DNA of 64,000 nucleotides from Massilia sp. H6 (GCF_024802625.1 NZ_CP103371.1:1550001-1614000), one strand, 5' to 3'. Numbered from the stretch's first letter, positions 22,635 to 34,593 are shown. The notes: generated from the letters alone by a model not told the origin. Numbers and translations: made by a program.

Positions 22635-25253
22635 ATGGATCAATTCGCAAAAGAAACAGTCCCCATTTCCCTAGAAGAAGAAATGCGCAAGAGCTACCTC
22701 GATTACGCGATGAGCGTGATCGTGGGGCGTGCTCTGCCGGACGTGCGCGACGGCCTCAAGCCGGTGCACCGCCGCGTGCTGTTCTCCATGCACGAGAGCA
22801 GTTACACCCATACGCGTCCCTATGTAAAGTGCGCCCGCGTAGTGGGCGACACCATGGGTAAGTACCACCCGCACGGCGATGCGTCGATCTACGACACGCT
22901 GGTGCGCATGGCGCAGGATTTCTCGCTGCGCTATACCCTGGTGGACGGGCAGGGCAACTTCGGCTCGATCGACGGCGATTCGGCCGCGGCGATGCGCTAC
23001 ACCGAGTGCCGTCTCGACAAGATCGCCAGCGAACTGCTGGCCGACATCGACAAGGACACGGTCGACTTCCAGCCGAACTACGACGGCAAGGAAAAAGAAC
23101 CGACCGTCCTGCCGACCAAGATCCCCAACTTGCTGATCAATGGCTCGTCGGGCATCGCGGTGGGCATGGCCACCAATATCCCACCGCACAACCTGGCGGA
23201 AATCATCAACGGCGCCCAGCACTTGCTGCGCAACCCGGACTGCACGATCGACGAGCTGATCGAGATCATCCCGGCGCCGGACTTCCCGACCGCCGGCATC
23301 ATCTACGGCGTCTCGGGCGTGCGCGACGGTTACCGCACCGGGCGCGGGCGCGTGGTGATGCGCGCCAAGACCCACTTCGAAGAGTATGGCAAGGATGGCG
23401 GCCGCATTGCGATCATCATCGACGAACTGCCCTACCAGGTGAACAAGAAATCGCTGCTCGAGCGCATCGCCGAGAACGTGCGCGACAAGAAGCTCGAAGG
23501 CATTAGCGACATCCGCGACGAGTCCGACAAGTCGGGCATGCGCGTGGTCATCGAGCTCAAGCGTGGTGAAGTGCCGGAAGTGGTGCTGAACAACCTGTAT
23601 AAGCAGACCCAGCTGCAAGACACCTTCGGCATGAACATGGTGGCGCTGGTCAATGGCCAGCCCAAGCTGCTGAACCTCAAGCAAATGCTCGAGTGCTTCC
23701 TGTCGCACCGCCGCGAAGTGGTTACCCGCCGCACCGTGTTCGAGCTGCGCAAGGCGCGCGAGCGCGGCCACATGCTCGAGGGCCTGGCTGTTGCGCTGGC
23801 CAACATCGACGACTTCATCGCGATCATCAAGGCCGCGCCGACCCCGCCGATCGCCAAGGTCGAGCTGATGCAGAAGGCCTGGGACTCGTCGCTGGTGCGC
23901 GAAATGCTGCTGCGCACCGCCGAGGGCAGCACCATCGGCGGCGTCGAAGCCTTCCGTCCCGAGCACCTGCCGAAGCACTATGGCATGCAGCTCGACGGCC
24001 TGTACAAGCTGTCCGACGAGCAGGCCCAGGAAATCCTGCAAATGCGCCTGCAGCGCCTTACCGGCCTGGAGCAGGACAAGATCGTCAACGAGTACAAAGA
24101 AGTGATGTCGCACATCGCCGACCTGCTCGACATCCTGTCGCGCCCGGAACGCGTCACCACCATCATCAGCGACGAGATGGTGCAGATCAAGGCCGACTAC
24201 GCCGAGAACGGCAAGGACACCCGCCGCTCGGTGATCGAGCACAATGCCAGCGACCTCGATACCGAAGACCTGATCACCCCGCAGGACATGGTGGTCACGC
24301 TGTCGCACACCGGCTACATGAAGGCGCAGCCGATCGCCGAATACCGCGCCCAGAAGCGCGGCGGGCGCGGCAAGCAGGCGATGGCGACCAAGGACGAAGA
24401 CTGGATCGACCAGCTGTTCATCGCCAACACCCACGACTACATGCTGTGCTTCTCGAACCGCGGCCGCATGTACTGGCTGAAGGTATGGGAAGTGCCGCAA
24501 GGCTCGCGCAACTCGCGCGGCAAGCCGATCGTCAACATGTTCCCGCTGCATGACGACGAGAAGATCACGGTCATCCTGCCGCTGTCGGGCGTGAACCGCA
24601 CCTTCCCGGAAGACCACTACGTATTCATGTCGACCTCGCTCGGCACCGTGAAGAAGACCCCGCTGAAAGACTTCAGCAACCCGCGCAAGGCCGGCATCAT
24701 CGCGGTCGACCTCGATGACGGCGATTTCCTGATCGGCGCCGCGCTCACCGACGGCCAGCACGACGTGATGCTGTTCTCGGACGGCGGCAAGGCAGTGCGC
24801 TTCGACGAGAACGACGTGCGTCCGATGGGCCGTACCGCGCGCGGCGTGCGCGGCATGAACCTCGAAGAAGGCCAGCAGGTCATCGCGCTGCTGGTGGCCG
24901 AGAACGAGCAGCAGTCGGTGCTCACGGCCACCGAGAACGGCTATGGCAAGCGCACCCCGATCCTCGAGTACACCCGCCACGGCCGCGGCACCAAGGGCAT
25001 GATCGCGATCCAGACCAGCGAGCGTAACGGCAAGGTGGTGGCGGCGACCCTGGTCGACGTGACGGACGAGATCATGCTGATCACGACCGGCGGCGTGCTG
25101 ATCCGCACCCGCGTGTCCGAGATCCGCGAGATGGGCCGCGCGACCCAGGGCGTGACCCTGATCGCGGTGGAAGACGGCACCAAGCTGTCGGGCCTGCAGC
25201 GCATCGTCGAGACCGACCTCGAAGAAGTCGAGCTCGAACAGGCGCCGGAATGA
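22635..25253 (+). CDS. gyrA: DNA gyrase subunit A
   Basis: The 872-aa protein is full length. It begins [20 protein letters not shown] and contains the breakage-reunion domain with catalytic Tyr122 ([10 protein letters not shown]). The quinolone-determining region reads [11 protein letters not shown], so the position of E. coli Ser83 is Ala83 and is followed by Ser84; Asp87 is kept. The C-terminal domain has the GyrA box QKRGGRGKQ at about 573-581 and six beta-pinwheel repeats. Gyrase introduces negative supercoils with GyrB. Confidence 0.98.
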   Translation: MDQFAKETVPISLEEEMRKSYLDYAMSVIVGRALPDVRDGLKPVHRRVLFSMHESSYTHTRPYVKCARVVGDTMGKYHPHGDASIYDTLVRMAQDFSLRYTLVDGQGNFGSIDGDSAAAMRYTECRLDKIASELLADIDKDTVDFQPNYDGKEKEPTVLPTKIPNLLINGSSGIAVGMATNIPPHNLAEIINGAQHLLRNPDCTIDELIEIIPAPDFPTAGIIYGVSGVRDGYRTGRGRVVMRAKTHFEEYGKDGGRIAIIIDELPYQVNKKSLLERIAENVRDKKLEGISDIRDESDKSGMRVVIELKRGEVPEVVLNNLYKQTQLQDTFGMNMVALVNGQPKLLNLKQMLECFLSHRREVVTRRTVFELRKARERGHMLEGLAVALANIDDFIAIIKAAPTPPIAKVELMQKAWDSSLVREMLLRTAEGSTIGGVEAFRPEHLPKHYGMQLDGLYKLSDEQAQEILQMRLQRLTGLEQDKIVNEYKEVMSHIADLLDILSRPERVTTIISDEMVQIKADYAENGKDTRRSVIEHNASDLDTEDLITPQDMVVTLSHTGYMKAQPIAEYRAQKRGGRGKQAMATKDEDWIDQLFIANTHDYMLCFSNRGRMYWLKVWEVPQGSRNSRGKPIVNMFPLHDDEKITVILPLSGVNRTFPEDHYVFMSTSLGTVKKTPLKDFSNPRKAGIIAVDLDDGDFLIGAALTDGQHDVMLFSDGGKAVRFDENDVRPMGRTARGVRGMNLEEGQQVIALLVAENEQQSVLTATENGYGKRTPILEYTRHGRGTKGMIAIQTSERNGKVVAATLVDVTDEIMLITTGGVLIRTRVSEIREMGRATQGVTLIAVEDGTKLSGLQRIVETDLEEVELEQAPE

Positions 25254-25262
25254 AGCAGCAGG

Positions 25263-25293
25263 ACGGGCCGCCTTCATGCGGCCCGTTTTTTGT
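25263..25293 (+). terminator. gyrA terminator
   Basis: ACGGGCCGC and GCGGCCCGT form the stem with loop CTTCAT, followed by six T. It lies 10 bp after the gyrA stop. Confidence 0.88.
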
Positions 25294-25359
25294 CGCCAGG
25301 GCCTGGTAAGCCTGCCGCGTGAACACTGTCAAAGGGCGTACCGGCCCGCATAACAACCA

Positions 25360-25908
25360 ATGAAGAAGTTTGTCGCCGCCTTGACCGCCGCTGCCGCTTT
25401 CGCAGTCCTCCCATCCGTCGCCTTCGCAGCGCCAGCTGCCGACCCGCAGGCTACCGCCGCCGTCAAGGGCATGCTCGAAGCGATGGAGATGCGCAAGAAC
25501 ATGAATGCGATGGCCGTGGAAATGCAGAAGGCCATGCCCGCCATCATGCGCCAGCAGGCGATCGGCTTGATCCAGGCCGACCCGAAGATGAATGCGGAGC
25601 AGAAAAAGGAAGCAGCAGCCAAGATCGAGAAGATGCTGCCGTCCTTGTCTCAAGCGCTGAGCAAGATCTTCAGCGACCCGGCCCTGATCGAAGAAATGAT
25701 CGCCGAAATGGTGCCGCTATACACGAACAACTACACGATCGCCGAAATCAAGCAGCTGACCGCGTTCTATCAGAGCCCGGTCGGCCGCAAGATGATGACG
25801 CTGGCCCCGAAGCTGTCGACCGAAGGCATGCTCATCGGCCAGCGCGTGGTGACGCCGCGCCTGGGCAAGCTGATGCAGGAAGTGATGCAGGACGTGCAGA
25901 AACCGTAA
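25360..25908 (+). CDS. DUF2059 family periplasmic protein
   Basis: The 182-aa protein has a signal peptide ([23 protein letters not shown]) and the helical DUF2059 pattern near the C-terminus: [27 protein letters not shown]. This family is found next to serC/gyrA in related bacteria; its role is unknown. It lies 22 bp before serC, in the same direction, and may be part of its transcript. Confidence 0.85.
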   Translation: MKKFVAALTAAAAFAVLPSVAFAAPAADPQATAAVKGMLEAMEMRKNMNAMAVEMQKAMPAIMRQQAIGLIQADPKMNAEQKKEAAAKIEKMLPSLSQALSKIFSDPALIEEMIAEMVPLYTNNYTIAEIKQLTAFYQSPVGRKMMTLAPKLSTEGMLIGQRVVTPRLGKLMQEVMQDVQKP

Positions 25909-25930
25909 GGCCAGAGAAAAGGACCGCCGC

Positions 25931-27028
25931 ATGGCCCAACCCACGCAGATCTACAACTTTTCGGCCGGCCCGGCCGTGCTTCCGAAAGCGGTGCTGCAGC
26001 AGGCCGCAGCCGAGATGCTCGACTGGCACGGCAGCGGCATGTCGGTGATGGAGATGAGCCACCGCGGTCCGGAATTCGTCTCGATCTACCGGCAGGCCGA
26101 AGCCGACCTGCGCGAACTGTTGGGCGTTCCGTCCAACTACAAGGTCTTGTTCATGCAGGGCGGGGGCCTGGCGCAGAACGCCATCATCCCGATGAACCTG
26201 GCAGGCCGCGGCGGGCAGCATGCCACCATCGATTTCGTCCATACCGGCACCTGGTCGGGCAAGTCGATCAAGGAAGCCAGGCGCTATGCCAGCGTGAACA
26301 TCGCCGCCTCCGGCGAGGCTGGCGGCTTTACCTCGGTGCCGCCGCAGGACAGCTGGCGCCTGACGCCGGGCGCGGCCTACCTGCATATCTGCACCAACGA
26401 AACCATCGATGGCGTCGAGTACAACTTCGTGCCCATGGTCGATGCGCGGCTGCCGATCGTGGCCGACATGTCCTCGCACATCCTGTCGCGCGCCGTCGAC
26501 GTGTCGCAGTACGGCTTGATCTTTGCCGGCGCCCAGAAGAACATCGGCCCGGCCGGTCTGACGCTGGTGATCGTGCGCGACGACCTGCTCGACGCTGCGC
26601 TGCCAGAGTGTCCGTCGGCCTTTCACTACAAGACGGTGGCCGGGCACGACTCGATGTTCAATACCCCGCCGACCTATGCGATCTATATCGCCGGGCTGGT
26701 GTTCGCGCACCTGAAGCAGCAGGGCGGGGTGGCGGCGATGGAACGGGCGAATATCGAAAAGGCGCGCCTGCTGTACGCGGCGCTCGACGCCGACGATTTC
26801 TACCAGAATCGCGTGGCTCCAAGCTGCCGCTCGCGCATGAATATTCCGTTCTTCTTGCGCGACGAATCACTGAACGCATCATTCCTGGCCGGCGCGCAGG
26901 CGCGCGGGCTGCTGCAACTGAAGGGCCACAAGTCCGTCGGCGGCATGCGCGCATCGATCTACAATGCGATGCCGCTCGAAGGGGTGCAAGCCCTGGTCGA
27001 TTATTTGAACGAGTTTGCGGGACGGTAA
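25931..27028 (+). CDS. serC: Phosphoserine aminotransferase
   Basis: The 365-aa PLP enzyme starts [16 protein letters not shown] and has [31 protein letters not shown], with the PLP-binding lysine in AGAQKN. It makes O-phospho-L-serine from 3-phosphohydroxypyruvate and also acts in pyridoxal phosphate synthesis. It opens the serine/aromatic run serC-pheA-hisC-tyrA-aroA. The first half of a long chance frame overlapping its 3' end belongs to pheA's frame. Confidence 0.97.
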   Translation: MAQPTQIYNFSAGPAVLPKAVLQQAAAEMLDWHGSGMSVMEMSHRGPEFVSIYRQAEADLRELLGVPSNYKVLFMQGGGLAQNAIIPMNLAGRGGQHATIDFVHTGTWSGKSIKEARRYASVNIAASGEAGGFTSVPPQDSWRLTPGAAYLHICTNETIDGVEYNFVPMVDARLPIVADMSSHILSRAVDVSQYGLIFAGAQKNIGPAGLTLVIVRDDLLDAALPECPSAFHYKTVAGHDSMFNTPPTYAIYIAGLVFAHLKQQGGVAAMERANIEKARLLYAALDADDFYQNRVAPSCRSRMNIPFFLRDESLNASFLAGAQARGLLQLKGHKSVGGMRASIYNAMPLEGVQALVDYLNEFAGR

Positions 27029-27105
27029 CCCACATTGCCTTGGCCCGACCAGGACGTGGTCAGGCCGCCCCCCGAGTTTGCCAACGCCCGATTTCTGGTT
27101 ACCCT

Positions 27106-28176
27106 ATGTCCGAAAAACTCACCCCCTTGCGCGACCAGATCGATGCGATCGACGCGCAGATCCTCGAACTGCTGAGCCAGCGCGGACGCGTGGCCCAGGA
27201 AGTCGGCCACGTCAAGGCCGAGACCAACGCCCCGGTGTTCCGGCCCGAACGCGAGGCGCAGGTACTGCGCGGCGTGGCCGAGCGCAATCCCGGCCCCCTG
27301 AAAGACCAGGACGTCCAGACCGTCTTCCGCGAGATCATGTCGGCTTGCCGCGCACTCGAAAAGCGCGTCACGGTGGCTTACCTGGGCCCTTCGGGTACCT
27401 TCAGCGAGCAGGCCGTCTTCCAGCAGTTCGGCACTGCCATCGAAACGCTGCCCTGCGTGTCGATCGACGAAGTGTTCCGCGCGACCGAAGCCGGTACCGC
27501 CGACTTTGGCGTGGTCCCGGTCGAGAATTCGTCCGAAGGCGCGATCAACCGCACCCTCGACCTGATGCTGGCCACCACCACCGTGATCAGCGGCGAGATC
27601 TCGATTCCCGTGCATCACAGCCTGATGACCAAAACCGGCGCGATGGACGGCGTGACGGTCGTGTGCGCGCATTCGCAGGCGCTGGCCCAGTGCCAGGTCT
27701 GGCTCAACCTGCACCATCCCGGCATCGAGCGCCGCGCCGTGGCGTCCAACGCCGAGGCGGCGGTGCTGGCAAGCAGGGATCCGACGGTTGCCGCGATCGC
27801 CAGCGAAATGGCGGGCCAGCAGTACCAGTTAGGGGTGGTGCAGGCCCATATCCAGGACGACCCGCACAACCGTACCCGCTTCGCCGTGATCGGCAGCTTG
27901 CAGGCCGGCCCGTCCGGGCGCGACCATACCTCGGTGGTATTGGCGGTGCCGAACAAGGCCGGCGCCGTCTACAACCTGCTGGCGCCGCTGGCCAGGCACG
28001 GCGTGTCGATGACCCGGTTCGAGTCGCGCCCGGCGCGCATCGGCACCTGGGAATACTATTTTTATGTCGATATCGAAGGCCATGCGAGCGACGCGCCGGT
28101 CGCGCGCGCCCTGGCCGAATTACAAGACAACGCCGCGTTCTTCAAGGTGCTGGGTTCCTATCCGCACAGTCTTTGA
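27106..28176 (+). CDS. pheA: Bifunctional chorismate mutase / prephenate dehydratase
   Basis: The 356-aa protein has an N-terminal chorismate mutase helix domain (LRDQIDAIDAQILELLSQRG), a prephenate dehydratase domain (VAYLGPSGTFSEQAVFQQFG; GVVPVENSSEGAINRTLD; NRTRFAVIG with the catalytic Thr), and an ACT domain (TSVVLAVPNKAGAVYNLLAP ... ESRPARIGTWEYYFYVD) that senses phenylalanine. It converts chorismate to phenylpyruvate. ATG 27106 fits the family N-terminus, although the frame is open far upstream through serC. Confidence 0.96.
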   Translation: MSEKLTPLRDQIDAIDAQILELLSQRGRVAQEVGHVKAETNAPVFRPEREAQVLRGVAERNPGPLKDQDVQTVFREIMSACRALEKRVTVAYLGPSGTFSEQAVFQQFGTAIETLPCVSIDEVFRATEAGTADFGVVPVENSSEGAINRTLDLMLATTTVISGEISIPVHHSLMTKTGAMDGVTVVCAHSQALAQCQVWLNLHHPGIERRAVASNAEAAVLASRDPTVAAIASEMAGQQYQLGVVQAHIQDDPHNRTRFAVIGSLQAGPSGRDHTSVVLAVPNKAGAVYNLLAPLARHGVSMTRFESRPARIGTWEYYFYVDIEGHASDAPVARALAELQDNAAFFKVLGSYPHSL

Positions 28177-28210
28177 GCGCTCCCTTATATTCACTTTATT
28201 CGAGAATTCC

Positions 28211-29317
28211 ATGCCTCAATTCGGTCCAGACTACGTTCGTGCCATCGCCCCTTACCAGGCCGGTAAACCCATCGCTGAAGTGGCCCGTGAATTCGGCCTC
28301 GACGAAGCCAGCATCGTCAAGCTTGCCTCGAACGAAAATCCGTTTGGCGTGCCGGAGTCGAGCCGCGCCGCGATGGCGCAGGCGGCAAGCGATCTGGGCC
28401 GCTATCCGGACGCCAACGGTTTCGCGCTCAAGGCCGCGCTGTCCGCCCGCTACGATGTTCCGAGCGAATGGATCACGCTGGGCAACGGCAGCAACGACAT
28501 CCTCGAAATCGCCGCCCACGCCTTTGTGCAACAGGGCGAGTCGGTCGTCTATGCGCAGTACTCGTTCGCCGTGTATGCGCTGGCAACCCAGGGCGTGGGT
28601 GGTCGCGCGATCGTGGTCGCGGCCAAGGATTACGGCCATGACCTGGACGCAATGGCAGACGCCATCGCACCCGACACCCGCCTGGTCTTTGTCGCCAACC
28701 CGAACAACCCCACTGGCACCTTTATCGCGGCCGAGCAGATCGAAGCCTTCCTGGACAAGGTCCCGGCCAATGTGATCGTGGTACTGGACGAAGCCTATAA
28801 CGAATACCTGGCCCCTGAGCACCAGTTTGAATCCAGTGCCTGGGTGCGCAAGTATCCGAACCTGGTGGTCTCGCGCACCTTCTCCAAGGCCTATGGCCTG
28901 GCGGGCCTGCGCGTGGGCTTCGCGATTGCGCAGCCGGCGGTCACCGACCTGATGAACCGCATCCGCCAGCCCTTCAACGTCAACTCGCTGGCGCAAGCCG
29001 CCGCAATCGCGGCCCTGAACGACAAGGCGTTTCTCGAGCAGGGTGCGCGCAACAACCTCGAAGGCTACCGGCAAATGACCTCCGCTTTTGACGCGCTGGG
29101 CCTGGAATACGTGCCGTCCTTCGGCAATTTCGTGCTGGTGAAAGTCGGTAGCGACGATGCGGCCGGCGCGCGCGTGAACCTGGCGCTGCTCAAGCAGGGC
29201 GTGATCGTGCGCCCGGTCGGCAACTACGGCTTGCCGCAATGGCTGCGCATCTCGATCGGCCTGCCGCACGAGAATGCGACCTTGATCACCGCACTGGGCA
29301 AGGCCCTGGCTGAATGA
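28211..29317 (+). CDS. hisC: HisC-type aminotransferase (histidinol-phosphate / aromatic)
   Basis: The 368-aa class I/II aminotransferase shows KLASNENPFGVP, GRYPDANGFALKAAL, VANPNNPTGT, DEAYNEY and the PLP lysine in SRTFSKAYGLAGLRVGF. In an operon between pheA and tyrA such an enzyme most likely transaminates phenylpyruvate and hydroxyphenylpyruvate, or serves both pathways. Its stop overlaps the tyrA start (ATGA). Confidence 0.93.
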   Translation: MPQFGPDYVRAIAPYQAGKPIAEVAREFGLDEASIVKLASNENPFGVPESSRAAMAQAASDLGRYPDANGFALKAALSARYDVPSEWITLGNGSNDILEIAAHAFVQQGESVVYAQYSFAVYALATQGVGGRAIVVAAKDYGHDLDAMADAIAPDTRLVFVANPNNPTGTFIAAEQIEAFLDKVPANVIVVLDEAYNEYLAPEHQFESSAWVRKYPNLVVSRTFSKAYGLAGLRVGFAIAQPAVTDLMNRIRQPFNVNSLAQAAAIAALNDKAFLEQGARNNLEGYRQMTSAFDALGLEYVPSFGNFVLVKVGSDDAAGARVNLALLKQGVIVRPVGNYGLPQWLRISIGLPHENATLITALGKALAE

Positions 29318-30216
29318 TCGACCGGCTCGTCATTGTCGGGGCCGGCCTGATCGGCGGCTCGTTCGCGCTGGCGCTGAAAGAGGCCGGCGCGGTACGCTGC
29401 GTGGCCGGGCTCGGGCGTTCGCCGGCGGCGCTGGCGCGCGCGCTGGAACTGGGCATCGTCGACCAGGTCTGCAGCACGGCGCAAGAGGCCATGCGCGGCG
29501 CCGACCTGGTATTGCTGGCCGCGCCGGTAGGGCAGACCGAGCCGATCCTGGCCTCGCTGTTGCCCTACCTGGAGCCGGCGACTCTCATCACCGATGCCGG
29601 CAGCACCAAGTGCGACGTGGTTGCTGCCGCGCGCCGCGCGCTGGGCGCGCGCGTGGGCCAGTTCGTGCCCGGCCACCCGATTGCCGGCAGCGAGTCGAAC
29701 GGCCCGGAGGCGGCAAGGGCCGGCCTGTACCGCGGCAAGAAGACGGTGCTCACGCCGCTGCCCGAGAACGCCGCCGCCGATGTGGAGCGCGTGGCCGCCG
29801 CCTGGCGCCTGTGTGGCTCGCTCATCCATATCCTGGGACCGGAAGACCATGACCGCGTGTTCGCCGCCGTCAGCCACCTGCCGCACCTGCTGGCCTATGC
29901 GCTGGTGGACGACATCGCCGGCAAGCCGCACGCCGGCATGCTGTTCCAGTACGCCGCCAGCGGCTTTCGCGATTTCACCCGTATTGCCGGCGCCTCGCCG
30001 GAGATGTGGCGCGACATCAGCCTGGCCAACCGCGACGCCTTGCTCCACGAGCTCGATGCTTATCTGGCACAATTAACGACAATGCGGGCCCACCTTGCCG
30101 CCGCCGACGGACCCGGCCTCGAAGCTGTCTACGCCAACGCGCAGCGCGCGCGGCGCGAATGGATCGAGGCAATCGAGGCCGGTTCGCCCCCGAAGCAACC
30201 CCAGGATTCTGAATGA
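29314..30216 (+). CDS. tyrA: Prephenate dehydrogenase
   Basis: The 300-aa protein opens with the NAD(P)-binding fold [21 protein letters not shown] and contains the catalytic region [20 protein letters not shown], with the conserved His in PGHPIAG, and [20 protein letters not shown]. It oxidatively decarboxylates prephenate to 4-hydroxyphenylpyruvate. ATGA overlaps at both ends, with hisC and with aroA, indicate tight translational coupling. Confidence 0.95.
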   Translation: MIDRLVIVGAGLIGGSFALALKEAGAVRCVAGLGRSPAALARALELGIVDQVCSTAQEAMRGADLVLLAAPVGQTEPILASLLPYLEPATLITDAGSTKCDVVAAARRALGARVGQFVPGHPIAGSESNGPEAARAGLYRGKKTVLTPLPENAAADVERVAAAWRLCGSLIHILGPEDHDRVFAAVSHLPHLLAYALVDDIAGKPHAGMLFQYAASGFRDFTRIAGASPEMWRDISLANRDALLHELDAYLAQLTTMRAHLAAADGPGLEAVYANAQRARREWIEAIEAGSPPKQPQDSE

Positions 30217-31544
30217 CGCAGTCGAAACACTACCCCGAACACATCGATCTCGAACCGGTCATCCACGTCGAAGGCACGGTGCGCCTGCCGGGCTCGAAGA
30301 GCATCTCGAACCGCACGCTGCTGCTGGCGGCGCTGTCCGAAGGTAGCACCCTGATCCACGACCTGCTGGCCTCGGACGACACCATGGTGATGCTCGGCGC
30401 GCTGCGCGCGCTCGGCGTCAAATGGGATGAAGTCGATGAACGCACCGTCGTCGTGCACGGCAACGGCGGCGTGCTGCCAGTCCACCAGGCCGACCTGTTC
30501 ATGGGCAATGCCGGCACCGCGATCCGCCCGCTCACCGCGGCCCTGGCCGTGATCGGCGGCGACTATACGCTGCACGGCGTCTCGCGTATGCACGAGCGGC
30601 CGATCGGCGACCTGGTCGACGCACTCAACGCAGTCGGTGCCCAGATCGAGTACACGGGCGAGACGGGCTTTCCACCGCTGCGTATCCGGCGCGGGCGCAT
30701 TGCCGCGAGCCGCATCGCGGTGCGCGGCAATGTGTCGAGCCAGTTCCTGACGGCGCTCCTGATGGCCGCGCCATTGATGGCGACCAGCCACGCGGTGTCG
30801 ATCGACGTGGTCGGTGAGCTCATTTCCAAGCCGTATATCGAGATCACCCTGAACCTGATGCGCCGCTTCGGCGTGACGGTGGAGCAGAACGGCTGGGCGT
30901 CGTTTACCGTGCATCCGGGCCAGCGCTACCAGTCGCCGGGGAGCATCCACGTCGAGGGCGATGCCTCGTCGGCGTCTTACTTTTTGGCGGCCGGCGCGAT
31001 TGCCGGCGGCCCGGTGCGGGTCGAGGGCGTGGGCGAGCACAGCATCCAGGGCGACGTGCGCTTTGCCGACGCGCTCGAGCGCATGGGGGCGATCGTCACA
31101 CGCGGCGACAACTGGATCGAGGCGCGCTCGAACGGCGTGCTCAAAGCCATCGACGCCGACTTCAACCACATTCCAGATGCCGCCATGACCATCGCCATCG
31201 CCGCGCTGTATGCGGACGGTCCTAGCACGCTGCGCAATATCGCCAGCTGGCGCGTGAAGGAAACCGACCGCCTGGCGGCGATGGCGCTCGAGCTGCGCAA
31301 GCTTGGCGCCGAGGTCGAGGAGGGGCCGGACTATCTGCGCATCACCCCGCCCGAGCAGCTCAAGCCCGCCACCATCGACACCTACGACGACCACCGCATG
31401 GCGATGTGCTTTTCGCTCGCTTCGCTCGACGGCAAGGCGCGCCGCGGCAATGCCATGCGCATCAATGACCCGAAGTGCGTGGCCAAGACTTTCCCGGAAT
31501 ATTTCGAAGCCTTTGCCGGCATCGCCAAGAACGAGCTGTTTTAA
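30213..31544 (+). CDS. aroA: 3-phosphoshikimate 1-carboxyvinyltransferase (EPSP synthase)
   Basis: The 443-aa enzyme contains [20 protein letters not shown], the [10 protein letters not shown] active-site motif, [15 protein letters not shown], and the late [14 protein letters not shown] and TYDDHRMAM blocks. It joins shikimate 3-phosphate and PEP. LPGSKS and GNAGTA are the class I pattern (glyphosate-sensitive type, by family). It is followed 13 bp later by cmk, the usual order in proteobacteria. Confidence 0.97.
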   Translation: MTQSKHYPEHIDLEPVIHVEGTVRLPGSKSISNRTLLLAALSEGSTLIHDLLASDDTMVMLGALRALGVKWDEVDERTVVVHGNGGVLPVHQADLFMGNAGTAIRPLTAALAVIGGDYTLHGVSRMHERPIGDLVDALNAVGAQIEYTGETGFPPLRIRRGRIAASRIAVRGNVSSQFLTALLMAAPLMATSHAVSIDVVGELISKPYIEITLNLMRRFGVTVEQNGWASFTVHPGQRYQSPGSIHVEGDASSASYFLAAGAIAGGPVRVEGVGEHSIQGDVRFADALERMGAIVTRGDNWIEARSNGVLKAIDADFNHIPDAAMTIAIAALYADGPSTLRNIASWRVKETDRLAAMALELRKLGAEVEEGPDYLRITPPEQLKPATIDTYDDHRMAMCFSLASLDGKARRGNAMRINDPKCVAKTFPEYFEAFAGIAKNELF

Positions 31545-31557
31545 CAAGAAGGGTTCC

Positions 31558-32220
31558 ATGCCGAACAATCCTGTTCCAGTCATCGCCATCGACGGACCGA
31601 CCGCGTCCGGCAAGGGCACGGTCGCGTCGAAAGTTGCCGAGCGCCTGAGCTTTCATCTGCTCGATTCGGGCGCGCTATACCGCCTGACGGCGCTGCAGAC
31701 GCTGCGTCGCGGCCTCGAGTTGCGCGACGAGCACGGCATCGCCAAGCTGGCCGAGCACCTGCCGGCGCGCTTTAGTGGCGACGACGTGTTCTTGAATAAC
31801 GAGAACGTGACGGCAGCGATCCGCGTCGAAGAAGTTGGCAACATGGCATCGAAGATCGCTGCCTTGCCGACCGTGCGCCAGGCGCTGTTTTCCCTGCAGC
31901 TGGGTTTTCGCGAAGCCCCCGGTCTGGTGGCCGATGGCCGCGACATGGGCACGGTGATCTTTCCCGGCGCAAAGTTAAAAGTGTTCCTGACCGCCAGCGT
32001 CAATGCGCGTGCCGAGCGCAGGTATAAGCAATTGATTGACAAAGGAATTTCTGCTAATATGCACGATCTGCTGGTGGATTTGCAGGCGCGAGACGAGCGC
32101 GACACAAAGCGCGCGATCGCTCCGCTGGTCCCCGCGGCAGATGCGCATCTGCTCGATACCTCGAACATGACGGCTGCGGAAGCGGTCGAACAGGTTCTGG
32201 CGTGGTATGCGCATGCCTAG
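31558..32220 (+). CDS. cmk: Cytidylate kinase
   Basis: The 220-aa protein has the P-loop [56 protein letters not shown] and the lid region [13 protein letters not shown]. It phosphorylates CMP and dCMP. The start at ATG 31558 follows AAGAAGGG. It precedes rpsA as in many proteobacteria. Confidence 0.96.
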   Translation: MPNNPVPVIAIDGPTASGKGTVASKVAERLSFHLLDSGALYRLTALQTLRRGLELRDEHGIAKLAEHLPARFSGDDVFLNNENVTAAIRVEEVGNMASKIAALPTVRQALFSLQLGFREAPGLVADGRDMGTVIFPGAKLKVFLTASVNARAERRYKQLIDKGISANMHDLLVDLQARDERDTKRAIAPLVPAADAHLLDTSNMTAAEAVEQVLAWYAHA

Positions 32221-32561
32221 TTTTTAGTTTTAGAAATGGCGGTTTGGCCGGCGTAGTCAGCCTGAAAACCGCCATTCCGGCACAGGCCGGAATCCAGGTG
32301 CAGTGCGCTGCTGTCGGCTTGAGTCATCGCCACGGTAGTGACGCTGTCAAACCTGGGTCCCGACCTTGGCCGGGACGAGGTGCTGAACGACGTGGTGAGC
32401 GAAGCCGGGCGACAGTCCGGCGTCAAGCACCCCCAGCACAGCACATCGTCCATGCAGGGTGCCTGCAGCGGCAATTCCGTCGCCGCAGGTGTGTATCAAC
32501 CTAACCCCAGTTCAGTCCGCATTAACGCCGGCCTGCTGGGCTAACTCGAGTAATAACCTTT
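32221..32561 (+). promoter_or_regulatory. cmk-rpsA intergenic region with three inverted repeats
   Basis: In 341 bp there are three stems. AATGGCGGTTT/AAACCGCCATT (32235-32245 and 32266-32276) is the first. ATTCCGGCACAGGCCGGAAT (32274-32293), like the dRS3-type repeat ATTCC-N-GGAAT, is the second. GTCCCG...CGGGAC (32357-32376) is the third. The last part is the rpsA leader. Which promoter serves rpsA could not be fixed. No gene is supported in the interval. Confidence 0.5.
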
Positions 32562-34268
32562 ATGTCTACTGCAACCACCGAAGCAACCGGTATGGAAAGC
32601 TTTGCCGCCCTGTTTGAAGAATCGCTGTCACGTCAAGACATGCGTTCGGGCGAAGTCATTTCCGCTGAAGTCGTGCGTCTGGATCACAACTTCGTGATCG
32701 TCAACGCTGGCCTGAAGTCGGAAGCGTTCATCCCTATCGAAGAATTCAAGAATGACCAGGGCGAACTGGAAGTCGCTGTCGGCGACTTCGTTTCCGTGGC
32801 CATCGAGTCGCTGGAAAATGGTTTCGGCGATACCATCCTGTCGCGCGACAAGGCCAAGCGCCTGGCATCGTGGCTGGCCCTGGAAAAAGCCATGGAATCG
32901 GGCGAGATCGTCACCGGTACCGTCAATGGCAAAGTCAAGGGCGGCCTGACCGTTCTGACCAACGGCATCCGTGCCTTCCTGCCGGGTTCGCTGGTTGACA
33001 CCCGTCCAGTCAAGGACACCACCCCATTCGAAGGCAAGACCCTCGAATTCAAGGTCATCAAGCTCGACCGCAAGCGTAACAACGTCGTGCTGTCGCGCCG
33101 CGCTGTCATCGAAGCATCGATGGGCGAAGAGCGCCAGAAGCTGATGGAAACCCTGAAAGAAGGCACCGTGGTTACCGGCGTCGTCAAGAACATCACCGAC
33201 TACGGCGCGTTCGTGGACCTCGGTGGCATCGACGGCCTGCTGCACATCACCGACCTGGCATGGCGTCGCGTGCGTCACCCGTCGGAAGTGCTGTCGGTTG
33301 GCCAGGAAATCACCGCCAAGGTCCTCAAGTACGATCAGGAAAAGAACCGCGTCTCGCTGGGTGTCAAGCAGCTGGGCGACGATCCTTGGACTGGCCTGTC
33401 GCGTCGTTACCCACAGAGCACCCGCCTGTTCGGTAAAGTCACCAACCTGACCGACTACGGCGCGTTCGTCGAAGTCGAGCAGGGCATCGAAGGCCTGGTG
33501 CACGTGTCGGAGATGGACTGGACCAACAAGAACGTGGCGCCGAACAAAGTTGTCCAGCTGGGCGACGAAGTCGAAGTCATGGTCCTGGAAATCGACGAAG
33601 AGCGTCGTCGTATCTCGCTGGGCATGAAGCAGTGCAAGGCCAACCCTTGGGACGACTTCGGTGTCACCCACAAGAAGGGCGACAAGGTCAAGGGTTCGAT
33701 CAAGTCGATCACCGACTTCGGCGTCTTCATCGGCCTGCCAGGCAACATCGATGGCCTGGTCCACCTGTCGGACCTGTCGTGGACCGAAGCCGGCGAAGAA
33801 GCCGTGCGTCGCTTCAAGAAGGGCGATGAGCTCGAAGCCGTCGTCCTGGCTATCGACGTCGAGCGCGAGCGTGTTTCGCTGGGCGTGAAGCAGATGGAAG
33901 GCGACCCGTTCAACACCTTCTCGTCGATGAACGACAAGGGCTCGCTGGTCACCGGTACCGTCAAGTCGGTTGAGCCAAAAGGCGCCGTGATCTCGCTGAG
34001 CGAAGAAGTCGAAGGCTACCTGCGCGCTTCGGAAATCTCGCGTGACCGCGTGGAAGACGCTGGCACCCACCTGAAAGTGGGCGACAAGGTCGAAGCACTG
34101 GTCATCAACATCGATCGCAAGGCTCGCAGCATCCAGCTGTCGATCAAGGCGAAAGACAATGTCGAGACCCAGGAAGCAATGAGCAAGCTGTCTTCGGACA
34201 ACAGCGCGGCATCGGGCACCACCAGCCTCGGCGCACTGCTCAAGGCCAAGTTCGATAACAAGAACTGA
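32562..34268 (+). CDS. rpsA: 30S ribosomal protein S1
   Basis: The 568-aa protein has six S1 RNA-binding domains. Repeats such as [61 protein letters not shown] and [31 protein letters not shown] (each cited here as separate domain cores) are plain to see. It brings mRNAs to the 30S subunit. Full length, 20 bp before ihfB. Confidence 0.97.
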   Translation: MSTATTEATGMESFAALFEESLSRQDMRSGEVISAEVVRLDHNFVIVNAGLKSEAFIPIEEFKNDQGELEVAVGDFVSVAIESLENGFGDTILSRDKAKRLASWLALEKAMESGEIVTGTVNGKVKGGLTVLTNGIRAFLPGSLVDTRPVKDTTPFEGKTLEFKVIKLDRKRNNVVLSRRAVIEASMGEERQKLMETLKEGTVVTGVVKNITDYGAFVDLGGIDGLLHITDLAWRRVRHPSEVLSVGQEITAKVLKYDQEKNRVSLGVKQLGDDPWTGLSRRYPQSTRLFGKVTNLTDYGAFVEVEQGIEGLVHVSEMDWTNKNVAPNKVVQLGDEVEVMVLEIDEERRRISLGMKQCKANPWDDFGVTHKKGDKVKGSIKSITDFGVFIGLPGNIDGLVHLSDLSWTEAGEEAVRRFKKGDELEAVVLAIDVERERVSLGVKQMEGDPFNTFSSMNDKGSLVTGTVKSVEPKGAVISLSEEVEGYLRASEISRDRVEDAGTHLKVGDKVEALVINIDRKARSIQLSIKAKDNVETQEAMSKLSSDNSAASGTTSLGALLKAKFDNKN

Positions 34269-34287
34269 TAGTCCTCGAGGCGACCAG

Positions 34288-34593
34288 ATGACCAAGTCCG
34301 AGCTGATCAACCGCCTGGCTGAGCGCTATTCGCAGCTGGTGGCAAAGGACGCGGAATTTGCCGTCAAGACCATCCTCGATGCGATGACCAACGCCCTGGC
34401 GACCGGGCAACGCATCGAGATCCGTGGTTTCGGCAGCTTCGCGCTCAACAGCCGGCCCCCGCGCATCGGCCGCAACCCGAAGTCCGGCGACAAGGTGATG
34501 GTGCCCGAAAAACGGGTGCCGCACTTCAAGCCAGGCAAGCAGTTGCGCGAGCGGGTGGACGCGATGGTCGGGCAACCGATCATCGAAGACTGA
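34288..34593 (+). CDS. ihfB: Integration host factor subunit beta
   Basis: The 101-aa protein shows the DNABII fold: [37 protein letters not shown] (beta arm) and the tip [15 protein letters not shown] with the intercalating Pro region. With IhfA it bends DNA sharply at specific sites. The order rpsA-ihfB is conserved in proteobacteria. Confidence 0.96.
   Translation: MTKSELINRLAERYSQLVAKDAEFAVKTILDAMTNALATGQRIEIRGFGSFALNSRPPRIGRNPKSGDKVMVPEKRVPHFKPGKQLRERVDAMVGQPIIED

Noticed and set aside
22671..25277. 868-aa minus-strand frame over gyrA
   Set aside because: A shadow of codon bias in a GC-rich gene. gyrA on the plus strand is certain.
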